Origin: Firmicutes bacterium CAG:822
GTDB taxonomy: Bacteria; Bacillota_I; Bacilli_A; RF39; UBA660
Reading direction: 5' to 3'
Assembly: GCA_000432855.1 (NCBI GenBank)
Contig: HF990868.1
Span: forward strand, 1-30,214
DNA length: 30,214 nt
The position numbers were made by a program, and so were the translations under genes. This document shows, piece by piece, positions 24,428 through 30,214 of this stretch (position 1 is its first letter; every line of letters begins with the position of its first letter). The notes beneath the pieces are model-generated. The model saw only the letters and a program-made list of their open reading frames with translations. It ran no database searches and was not told the origin of the DNA.

Positions 24428-24700
24428 ATGAACGAAATCGAAGAACTAACCATGCTTTTACTGTATTTAACCGCATGGGATGAAGAAGGATACTTTTATG
24501 ATGAAAATGATAATCTAAGTAAAGGAGCAATCAAACATAGTTGGAAAGGTTACTCCTTTGATGCATTAAATAGTTTAACAGATAAAGGCTATTTATATTA
24601 CTCAAAAAATAAAAGTAAATCAGTTTCCATAACCAAAGAAGGAGAAGAACTAGCAAAGCATCTAATTGAAAAATATTTAAAATCAGAAAATCAACAATGA
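24428..24700 (+). CDS. DUF6429-like small winged-helix protein
   Basis: A 90-residue protein resembling the DUF6429 group: LTMLLLYLTAWDEEG, the central SWKGYSFDALNSLTDKGYL and a C-terminal KSVSITKEGEELAKHLIEKY. The pattern of helix, K-G-Y-x-F-D and a final EGxxLAxxL helix reads as a small winged-helix DNA-binding fold. It begins 2 bases after the pRiA4b-like gene, using GAATAATTATG-type coupling with the SD (GGAT..GGTGAA) inside the upstream coding end. The close packing suggests the three proteins work together, perhaps this one as regulator; that is inference. Confidence 0.7.
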   Translation: MNEIEELTMLLLYLTAWDEEGYFYDENDNLSKGAIKHSWKGYSFDALNSLTDKGYLYYSKNKSKSVSITKEGEELAKHLIEKYLKSENQQ

Positions 24701-24740
24701 GTTCACATATAAATAATAGATAAAAGGAAAGGAGTAGATT

Positions 24741-25250
24741 ATGGAGTATCGCGATTTATATGACAAAGATAGGAATTTAACAGGAAAAACGGTTGCCAAA
24801 GGAGAAGAAATTCCGAAGGGTTATTATATCAAGGTAGTTGTTTGCTTCATGGAAGATAGTGAAGGAAGATTTCTGATGCAAAAAAGATCAGAACTAAAAG
24901 ATGGTAAATGGGGAACAACTGGAGGCCATCCTAAATCAGGAGAAGATTCACTTACTGGAATGCATACCGAAATATTAGAAGAATTAGGCTTAGATATTAA
25001 TAAAGAAGAATTAAAATTAGTTACCACTGAGCAAGATAATAAAATTATCTGTGATATATATTATCTAAAAAAGGACATTGACCTTAAGGACATAGTCATG
25101 CAAGAAAGTGAAGTAGCTGATGTAAAATACTTAACATTAGAAGAAATAGAGGATTTATACGAAAAAGGTGAATTCAAAAAATCTCATTATTACATGTTTC
25201 ACGACTTTCAAAAGAATTTAAATCAAAAACAGTTACAAAAACAAAAGTAA
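24741..25250 (+). CDS. Idi/YfcD-like NUDIX hydrolase with a variant box
   Basis: A 169-residue NUDIX protein of the isopentenyl-diphosphate isomerase-like/YfcD group, recognised by the N-terminal Y-D-K-x-R-x-x-T-G-K opening, the FLMQKRS strand and the W-G-T-T-G-G-H leading into the box. The box reads G62-x5-E68-x7-T76-E77-I-x-E80-E81-L-G83-L, with Thr for the usual Arg. All metal-binding Glu are kept, so hydrolysis of a phosphate-linked substrate is likely. True Idi needs active-site Cys and Glu residues in other positions that I do not see (the single Cys at 35 lies in a strand), so this is not called an isomerase. AAAGGAG precedes the ATG. Its 3' end contains the -35 of the metK promoter. 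Confidence 0.85.
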   Translation: MEYRDLYDKDRNLTGKTVAKGEEIPKGYYIKVVVCFMEDSEGRFLMQKRSELKDGKWGTTGGHPKSGEDSLTGMHTEILEELGLDINKEELKLVTTEQDNKIICDIYYLKKDIDLKDIVMQESEVADVKYLTLEEIEDLYEKGEFKKSHYYMFHDFQKNLNQKQLQKQK

Positions 25251-25260
25251 ATGATATAAT
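25233..25260 (+). promoter_or_regulatory. Promoter of the SAM riboswitch and metK
   Basis: TTACAA (25233-25238), a 16-base spacer and TATAAT (25255-25260) with a TGA extension. The start near 25267 is about 10 bases before the riboswitch P1 stem. Confidence 0.7.
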
Positions 25261-25275
25261 ATATATGTAATGAAA

Positions 25276-25356
25276 CCTTATAAAGAGTGATGGAGGGACT
25301 GGCCCTATGATATCACAGCAACCTATTAAGTTAGGTGCTAAAGCCGGACGATAAGG
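25276..25356 (+). promoter_or_regulatory. SAM-I (S-box) riboswitch aptamer
   Basis: P1 is CCTTAT (25276-25281) with ATAAGG (25351-25356). Inside are AGAGTGATGGAGGGACTGGC, P2 closed by GTGAT/ATCAC, GCAACC, P3 CCTA/TAGG and GGTGCTAAAGCC, the invariant landmarks of the S-box core. Binding of S-adenosylmethionine should stabilise P1 and favour the downstream terminator. It fits its gene, metK. Confidence 0.93.
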
Positions 25357-25390
25357 AACTAGAAAACAAGTTCCTCGCTTGTTTTTTTCT
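25357..25390 (+). terminator. Riboswitch-controlled transcription terminator
   Basis: GAAAACAAG (25362-25370) pairs with CTTGTTTTTTT (25378-25388) over a 7-base loop and ends in Ts. The GGAACT before it (25355-25360) can pair with AGTTCC (25369-25374), as in an anti-terminator; together they form the expression platform. Confidence 0.75.
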
Positions 25391-25420
25391 TTATTATGTT
25401 TCATTATAGAGGGAGGTTTT

Positions 25421-26443
25421 ATGAAAGTATATTCAAACGAAATTGTATTTCGTGGTCATCCAGATAAAGTCTGTGACCAAATAAGTGATGCATTATTAGA
25501 TGCATATTTAAAAGAAGACCCACATTCAAGATGTGGTATTGAGGTTATGGGAGGAAAAGGTAAGATTTTTATTACCGGTGAAGTAACCTCAAAAGCAAGT
25601 GTAAACATAAAAGATATAGTTAACAGAGTATTAACCGACATTGGCTATGACACAAATTATGAAATAATAAACAACTTAGGCATTCAAAGCCCAGATATTG
25701 CATTAGGTACTAATGATAAAGTTGGAGGAGCCGGCGACCAAGGCATGATGTTTGGCTATGCCTGCAATGACACAGAAGAAATGTTACCAACAGCTATGGT
25801 TATCTTGCAAACCCTTAGTAAATGGTATGATAATAAAAGAAAAGAATGCCCATATTTAAAACCAGATGGCAAAGCTCAAATCACTGGTTATTACGATGAT
25901 GAAATGAAACTTCAAAAAATAAAATATTTTACAATCTCATACCAAAATGATGAAAAACACCGAGATTACACTGATAATTTAATAAAAGAAAAATGTATCA
26001 ATATATGTAAAAAGTACAATATAGAAATAGAAAACTTTTTAATCAATCCAACAGGCAGGTTTTACATCGGTGGCTTTGATGGAGATGCTGGACTTACTGG
26101 AAGAAAAATAGTTGTCGATAGCTACCATTCCTTTGCGAAAGTAGGTGGTGGGGCATTTAGTGGAAAAGACCCAAGTAAAGTAGATAGAAGCGCCGCCTAT
26201 AAAGCTAGAGAAATAGCTAAAGAATACTTAAAAAAATATAACTTAAAATGGTGTCAAGTTCAAATTAGTTATGCTATTGGCCTAGAAAAACCACTTGCCA
26301 TATACATTGATAGTAATAATGGAAATATAGAAGTCCCAGAAACACTATATGAAGAATGTACACCAAAAAACATAATTAAAGATTTAAATCTATATAATAT
26401 GTGTTATGAAGATAAAGCAAAATATGGACATTTTACAAACTAA
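25421..26443 (+). CDS. metK: S-adenosylmethionine synthetase, compact form
   Basis: MetK makes SAM from ATP and methionine. The 340-residue protein shows GHPDK (12-16), GAGDQGMMFGYA (103-114), DAGLTGRKI (222-230) and the glycine-rich GGGAFSGKDPSKVDRSAAY (242-260). It is about 40 residues shorter than usual (roughly 380-400), and the residue before the GHPDK is Arg (R11) where most bacterial enzymes have Glu. The start at 25421 has AGGGAGG at 25410-25416; the in-frame upstream TTG lies in the riboswitch terminator. Regulation by the SAM-I riboswitch makes feedback control likely. A bidirectional terminator follows. The catalytic core is intact, so I regard it as functional; the length difference is a lineage feature of some compact Firmicute genomes, which is inference. 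Confidence 0.93.
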   Translation: MKVYSNEIVFRGHPDKVCDQISDALLDAYLKEDPHSRCGIEVMGGKGKIFITGEVTSKASVNIKDIVNRVLTDIGYDTNYEIINNLGIQSPDIALGTNDKVGGAGDQGMMFGYACNDTEEMLPTAMVILQTLSKWYDNKRKECPYLKPDGKAQITGYYDDEMKLQKIKYFTISYQNDEKHRDYTDNLIKEKCINICKKYNIEIENFLINPTGRFYIGGFDGDAGLTGRKIVVDSYHSFAKVGGGAFSGKDPSKVDRSAAYKAREIAKEYLKKYNLKWCQVQISYAIGLEKPLAIYIDSNNGNIEVPETLYEECTPKNIIKDLNLYNMCYEDKAKYGHFTN

Positions 26444-26466
26444 AAATGAGTTCAAAACTCATTTTC
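26443..26466. terminator. Bidirectional terminator after metK
   Basis: AAAATGAGTT (26443-26452) and AACTCATTTT (26456-26465) form a perfect stem with a 3-base loop, flanked by A and T runs. It serves metK and the convergent amidoligase gene. Confidence 0.85.
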
Positions 26467-27447
26467 TTATTTCCAAAATCTCGTTGTTTTCACAAGCGTT
26501 TTAGAAGAGGTACTTTTGCCATTTTTAACATATTGCTTTAAAAAGGCTAATTTATCATAATTATTATCGTAAATTAAATCAGCTAACTCTAATGACTTAT
26601 CCAATTTTATTTTACCATATTCATCTAAAATACAATCATCACTATAACTATTAGACATAATATAATAGTAAAGCTTTTCTAAATCAATTTCATCATTTAA
26701 TGCTGCCTGAACTAACTTTCCAAAAAAATTAATATTATTTTGCCAAATAACCTCTTCTAAAGTACCATTTGGACACCTTACCTCAATAGTATTTTTATAA
26801 TCTCTTTTTTTCTTATAATAAAGAAAATAATTATAAAAATTAATACCACTTTCTTGCTCTTGCTTCTTTATAAAGGCTAAAAGCTCCTCTAAATTATTAG
26901 GTAATCCAAAATCTGCAAAATATAACTTAAACGTGTTAATTACAGGGGGAGCATATTCTCGTGAAACAACTCTAGTATTTAAATATTCCCCATTTCCAAA
27001 TCTATATATAATATCTTCATAAGCCATCCATAATAAGACCAAGTTCATAAAATATTTATAATTATCTTTAAAAACATGAGTGCCAAAATGGATATGCCCA
27101 CCACAATATTCATTATTCTTCGCAAAAGATTTTACGTATTCACATGTTTGCCTTACCTCATCCCAACATTTTGAATCATCATGTAAAATTGGACTTATAA
27201 ACTCTAATCCGTTGTCACCGACAGTGAACTCATCATCGGATAAAAAATTAGTATATTTTCTATGTTTATAATGAAATATTCTTTTATCAGATGTACTACA
27301 CTCAATTTCAATACCAAAAGTCATATCTGGATTTAATCCGATTTTATGTCTATATTCTATATGATAATGTTTTAAAAAACTAAGTAATTCATTTTTATCA
27401 TTAATACTCATTTCACTAAATCGTTCATTTTTATCTAATTTATACAT
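26467..27447 (-). CDS. Amidoligase (ATP-grasp-like COOH-NH2 ligase family)
   Basis: A 326-residue protein of the 'putative amidoligase enzyme' family, related in fold to glutamine synthetase and gamma-glutamylcysteine ligase. The motifs are FGIEIE (44-49), the DDEFTVGDNGLEFISPIL segment (71-88), CGGHIHFG (115-122) and TIEVRCPNGT, which supply metal and nucleotide contacts. Such enzymes form amide bonds, often in cell-wall, exopolymer or peptide-modification loci; the substrate is not known here. The start at 27447 has GAGGAG eight bases upstream; the in-frame ATG at 27471 lacks one. Divergent from the secreted protein gene, with which it shares an upstream region, so a joint role on the envelope is possible. 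Confidence 0.85.
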   Translation of the reverse strand: MYKLDKNERFSEMSINDKNELLSFLKHYHIEYRHKIGLNPDMTFGIEIECSTSDKRIFHYKHRKYTNFLSDDEFTVGDNGLEFISPILHDDSKCWDEVRQTCEYVKSFAKNNEYCGGHIHFGTHVFKDNYKYFMNLVLLWMAYEDIIYRFGNGEYLNTRVVSREYAPPVINTFKLYFADFGLPNNLEELLAFIKKQEQESGINFYNYFLYYKKKRDYKNTIEVRCPNGTLEEVIWQNNINFFGKLVQAALNDEIDLEKLYYYIMSNSYSDDCILDEYGKIKLDKSLELADLIYDNNYDKLAFLKQYVKNGKSTSSKTLVKTTRFWK

Positions 27448-27474
27448 TCTTTTAACTCCTCGTTTTTTCAATAT

Positions 27475-27502
27475 ATTATAATGTCTAAAAAAATTAAGTC
27501 AA
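27475..27502 (-). promoter_or_regulatory. Promoter of the amidoligase gene
   Basis: On the minus strand TTGACT (27502-27497), a 16-base spacer and TATAAT (27480-27475), a strong vegetative promoter starting near 27468. Confidence 0.75.
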
Positions 27503-27526
27503 ATTAAAATAAACTATCTATTTTTT

Positions 27527-27567
27527 TTGATATTAATTTTAAGTTGTTGTATACTATAATATAGTAT
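27527..27567 (+). promoter_or_regulatory. Promoter with palindromic operator-like site
   Basis: TTGATA (27527-27532), a 17-base spacer and TATACT (27550-27555). A perfect inverted repeat, ATACTAT (27551-27557) and ATAGTAT (27561-27567) with an AAT spacer, overlaps the -10 and the start point, the usual place for a repressor. Confidence 0.6.
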
Positions 27568-27604
27568 AATTTTTAAAACAAAAAAAGAAGTGGATGGTGG
27601 TATA

Positions 27605-28474
27605 ATGAAAAAATTTGGTTATATCTTTTTAGCCCTAATTGTATCATTTTTATCAATAAATTTAGTCAAAGCTGATGAAGGAGTAGTATATAGTCCAAGA
27701 GAATGTTTTGGTGTAACCTATGGTATCCATAATAATCACTGGCACCAAGCCATAGAACAAAATGGACAGTATGTAGCAACCGGTGACCCAATATATACTT
27801 ACCCATGCAGCCCATCTAATAATCCAACTTTAAAAACACTAACAGTAAATGGAAATAACATCACTGTATCTGATAAAATGGAATTTACAACATATGATGA
27901 AACAGCTAACATAGTAGCCACGCCAAATTATCAAGGCGCTAACATCCAATATGAAAATAATAAACAACTTGAAGTTGGAAATAATATCATAACCATCACA
28001 ATAACTTCAGCTGGAGGATTAACCAAAACCTATGAACTAAATATCATTAGACAAAAAGTATTAAGTACCAACAATAACATAAAAAAAATAACTATAGATG
28101 GTAAAGAATATAAATTTAAAGATAACACCATTAAGGATTTATTTATAACATCAAATAAAAAAACATTAAAAATAAAAATAACTTTAGAAGATGAAACTGC
28201 AAAAATAACTATTAAGGGTAACGATAATTTAAAAGCTGGTGATAACACTATTACTATAATTTCTAAAGCTGAAAGCGGAAACACTCAAGAATACTATATA
28301 AACTATCATAAAAGTTTTGTCTTATCAGACATAATTGGAACAATTATAGGAATATTAATTTTAGCTTCACCAATCATTTTAATCATAATAATTATCTCAA
28401 TCAAAAATAAAAAAAGATACATTAATAATAGCCATTATTATAAAAGCAAAAAAAGATTATTTAAAAAGCATTAA
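27605..28474 (+). CDS. Secreted or anchored YHYH plus cadherin-like protein
   Basis: A 289-residue exported protein. A signal peptide (1-23, ending VKA before DE) leads to a small Cys-framed domain, C34 to C68, with YGIHNNHWHQA and GDPIY, resembling the YHYH motif domain of Firmicute surface proteins. Two repeats follow of a cadherin-like beta-sandwich (about 74-155 and 158-235), each with L-x-V-x-x-G or I-x-I-x-G and a closing G-N-N-x-I-T-I. A transmembrane helix (about 237-262) and a short Lys/Arg-rich tail anchor it. The start at 27605 is set by the signal peptide; GTG at 27590 overlaps the likely SD. The repeats suggest extracellular adhesion or scaffold work. The histidines could bind metal, which is inference. 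Confidence 0.8.
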   Translation: MKKFGYIFLALIVSFLSINLVKADEGVVYSPRECFGVTYGIHNNHWHQAIEQNGQYVATGDPIYTYPCSPSNNPTLKTLTVNGNNITVSDKMEFTTYDETANIVATPNYQGANIQYENNKQLEVGNNIITITITSAGGLTKTYELNIIRQKVLSTNNNIKKITIDGKEYKFKDNTIKDLFITSNKKTLKIKITLEDETAKITIKGNDNLKAGDNTITIISKAESGNTQEYYINYHKSFVLSDIIGTIIGILILASPIILIIIIISIKNKKRYINNSHYYKSKKRLFKKH

Positions 28475-28579
28475 AAACATCAACAATAAAAAAGGTATCG
28501 AAATATTTAAAAATTATTACATTATAACAAGTTATTAGTAAAAATATTCTTTTTATTTACCAACAACCTTTAAAAATGT

Positions 28580-28639
28580 GTTATAATAAAAGCAGTAAAG
28601 GGCTAGTACAGACTTTATAGTTTTGTGCTAGCTCTTTTT
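28580..28639 (+). other. Extended -10 followed by a hairpin terminator: short leader or small RNA
   Basis: TATAAT (28582-28587) with a TGT extension is followed by a stem at 28597-28610 pairing with 28624-28637 (11 bp plus A-T pairs, with G-U pairs) and a T run. RNA from about 28594 would be only about 45 bases long. It lies just ahead of the HsdR-N-type gene and may be an attenuator or an independent small RNA. Confidence 0.45.
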
Positions 28640-28646
28640 ATTCATT

Positions 28647-28676
28647 TTGGCACTTAAGAATACAAATTGATATTGT
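28647..28676 (+). promoter_or_regulatory. Possible own promoter of the HsdR-N-type gene
   Basis: TTGGCA (28647-28652), an 18-base spacer and TATTGT (28671-28676) with a TGA extension, placed after the hairpin terminator. It would start close to the AGGAGG ribosome binding site. Confidence 0.4.
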
Positions 28677-28699
28677 AAGGAAGTAGGAGGAATAAGATT

Positions 28700-29758
28700 A
28701 TGGAATTTGAAGTCAAAATTAAAGAACTAGGAGAAAGGGTTTCAGAATTAAAAAATACAATAAAAACTGAAGAAGCAACAAAAACTTCGCTAATTATGCC
28801 TTTCTTTCAAACCCTAGGTTATGATGTATTTAACCCTAACGAATTTACCCCAGAATATATTGCAGATGTTGGAATAAAAAAAGGTGAGAAAGTAGATTAT
28901 GCAATTTTTTTAAACGAAGAAATTTCTATATTAATTGAAGCAAAAGCAGTAACAGAAAAATTAGAGAAACATGATAGCCAATTATTTAGATATTTTGGTA
29001 CAACAAAAGCAAAATTTGCTATATTGACCAATGGTATAATTTATAAATTTTATACTGATTTGGAAAAACCAAATGTTATGGATACCACACCATTCTTAGA
29101 AATTAATATGGAAGATTTAAAAAATAATGATATTCAACAATTACAAAAATTTAAAAAAGAAAATTATGATACAGAATCAATTTTATCCACAGCATCTGAT
29201 TTAAAATATGTAGGATTAATTAAAAAAATATTTAAAGAAGAAATTACTAGTCCATCTGATGAATTTGTTAAACTTTTGTTGAATGAAGGAGTTTATGATG
29301 GTGTTAAAAATAGCAAAGTTATTGAAAAATTTAAACCATTAATAAAAAAAGCTTTAAATATGTATTTTAATGATGTAGTTAATAGTAAACTACAAAATGT
29401 TATTAATAGTAGTGAGGATGAAATACAAGAAGAAGTAGTAGAAGAAGACCATCAAATAGAAACAACAGATGAAGAAATTCAAGCATTTTATATCATTAAA
29501 GCGATATTATCAGAATATGTTAAACCTAGTGATATAACATATAAAGATACAAGAAGTTATTTTGGCGTTTTATATGAAAACAAAACAACTCAATGGATTT
29601 GTAGATTATATCTTAAGGAAAGTGTTAAATATATAACAATATCAGATGAAAATAAAAATGAAGTAAGATATGATTTGAATACAATAAGTGATATATATAA
29701 ATTAAAACACGAATTGGCGCAAGCCTTGATTAAATATGAAAAAGTAGTAAGTGTATAA
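28700..29758 (+). CDS. Stand-alone HsdR N-terminal-type restriction nuclease domain protein
   Basis: A 352-residue protein of the 'type I restriction enzyme R protein N terminus' group (COG4748-like), without the helicase. Motifs: LIMPFFQTLGYDVFNP, then PEYIADVGIKKGEKVDYAIF and ILIEAKAVTEKL, which give the nuclease residues D66, E80 and K82, followed by the QLFRYF..TTKAKFAILTNG stretch. The C-terminal part (about 255-350) is a separate alpha/beta domain of unknown role (QWICRLYL, then a helix with LKHELAQALI). No hsdM or hsdS is nearby, so it is not part of a complete type I system here; stand-alone members are common in bacterial genomes. AGGAGG precedes the ATG. Confidence 0.85.
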   Translation: MEFEVKIKELGERVSELKNTIKTEEATKTSLIMPFFQTLGYDVFNPNEFTPEYIADVGIKKGEKVDYAIFLNEEISILIEAKAVTEKLEKHDSQLFRYFGTTKAKFAILTNGIIYKFYTDLEKPNVMDTTPFLEINMEDLKNNDIQQLQKFKKENYDTESILSTASDLKYVGLIKKIFKEEITSPSDEFVKLLLNEGVYDGVKNSKVIEKFKPLIKKALNMYFNDVVNSKLQNVINSSEDEIQEEVVEEDHQIETTDEEIQAFYIIKAILSEYVKPSDITYKDTRSYFGVLYENKTTQWICRLYLKESVKYITISDENKNEVRYDLNTISDIYKLKHELAQALIKYEKVVSV

Positions 29759-29776
29759 AATTTTTATTCAAAAACT

Positions 29777-29800
29777 AAGCGGCAAAAAGTCCGCTTTTTT
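29777..29800 (+). terminator. Terminator after the HsdR-N-type gene
   Basis: AAGCGG (29777-29782) pairs with CCGCTT (29791-29796) over an 8-base loop, followed by Ts. Confidence 0.8.
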
Positions 29801-29808
29801 AAATGCTA

Positions 29809-29817
29809 TGTTATAAT
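29809..29817 (+). promoter_or_regulatory. Extended -10 of the last, partial gene
   Basis: TGT-TATAAT (29809-29817) immediately after the terminator; the -35 region is not convincing. Confidence 0.5.
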
Positions 29818-29839
29818 GAAAAAGGAAAGTAGTGATTAT

Positions 29840-30214
29840 ATGTTTGAACTAAAAGATGGCTTAATTATTGCCCCAAACCACATAAAAAAAGAAATACTAA
29901 AAACTATATCTAAACAAAAAAAACTTATTAATATAAAAATAATGACCAAAGAAGAATTTATAAAAAACTACTACGGTACTTATAAAAAAGAGGCCCTTTA
30001 TTTTTTAATGCAAAAATTTAAATTAAATTATAAAACCGCCCAAAAATACTTAGATAACATATTTATAAATAGTAAAGTAATTAAACCATATTTTGATGTT
30101 TTAAAAAAAGAAAACTTATTAGAAGTAAATTCAAATTTTAAAGATAATCTAAATCACATCACCATCATCGGCTATGAAGACATAGACCCATATCTACTAA
30201 ATGAACTAAAAAAT
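29840..30214 (+). CDS. Start of a protein possibly related to helicase/nuclease subunit AddB (partial)
   Basis: An open frame from ATG at 29840 to the window end gives the first 125 residues; the rest lies outside. It begins MFELKDGLIIAPNHIKKEIL and continues with a Lys-rich helical segment containing MTKEEFIKNYYGTYKKEALY and ITIIGYEDIDPYLLNEL. The opening strand, the T-x-E-E-F-I helix and the later G-Y-E-D-I-D strand recall the inactive N-terminal helicase lobe of AddB/RexB in mollicute-like Firmicutes, in which the DEAD-like strand follows a helical insert. No Walker A is seen in this part, which would fit. An AAAGGA lies 13 bases upstream of the ATG, and an extended -10 is present. Family call is tentative. 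Confidence 0.5.
   Translation, partial: MFELKDGLIIAPNHIKKEILKTISKQKKLINIKIMTKEEFIKNYYGTYKKEALYFLMQKFKLNYKTAQKYLDNIFINSKVIKPYFDVLKKENLLEVNSNFKDNLNHITIIGYEDIDPYLLNELKN

Noticed and set aside
24741..25250. True isopentenyl-diphosphate isomerase
   Set aside because: The overall fold signature fits the wider Idi/YfcD NUDIX group, but the catalytic Cys and Glu of Idi are not in the expected places, so only hydrolase is claimed.
1..30214. CRISPR array or cas genes
   Set aside because: No regularly spaced direct repeats and no Cas proteins are visible on either strand.
1..30214. Mycoplasma-type code with TGA as tryptophan
   Set aside because: Several genes end naturally at TGA (fic, the 162-aa gene, the DUF6429-like gene), and tryptophan is written TGG in conserved motifs.

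Overview
The window looks like chromosome of an uncultured, very AT-rich, spore-forming Firmicute of the Bacilli / Erysipelotrichia / RF39 type. The pointers are: strong AGGAGG-type ribosome binding sites, TGn-extended -10 promoters, a cotJ spore-coat operon, a SAM-I riboswitch in front of metK, and normal use of TGA as a stop (fic, the 162-aa gene and the DUF6429-type gene end in TGA), so this is not the mycoplasma code. Species cannot be named from the sequence.

Layout. 1-8333 is mostly core: typA/bipA, a lipoprotein (minus), a SpoU/TrmH-type RNA methyltransferase, cotJC and a fused cotJA-cotJB (minus), a large SWIM+SNF2 helicase and a small HAD hydrolase. A tRNA-His(GTG) follows at 8417-8493, then a short minus-strand gene that appears broken by a one-base slip. 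9019-11506 holds a YunG-like/uracil-DNA glycosylase fusion overlapping a NUDIX gene, a second NUDIX gene and a CYTH-fold protein: a group that looks like nucleotide or DNA damage sanitation.

11722-21610 is a compact five-gene defence operon with its own promoter and a terminator at 21731-21763: Fic protein, a 162-aa unknown protein, type III restriction-modification Mod and Res, and a 1219-aa protein with a PD-(D/E)xK-like nuclease site near its C terminus. This is the strongest candidate for an undescribed extended system. It is followed by a frameshifted gene remnant and by a tight operon of a 476-aa unknown protein, a pRiA4b ORF-3-like protein and a DUF6429-like protein.

24741-30214 returns to mixed content: an Idi/YfcD-like NUDIX gene, the SAM-I riboswitch and a compact metK, an amidoligase gene (minus) divergent from a secreted/anchored YHYH plus cadherin-like protein, a stand-alone HsdR-N-type nuclease gene, and the first 125 codons of a gene that may encode an AddB-like protein. 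Two sites (21665-21763 and 28580-28639) show a promoter followed within about 45-65 bases by an intrinsic terminator, suggesting short leader or small RNAs.
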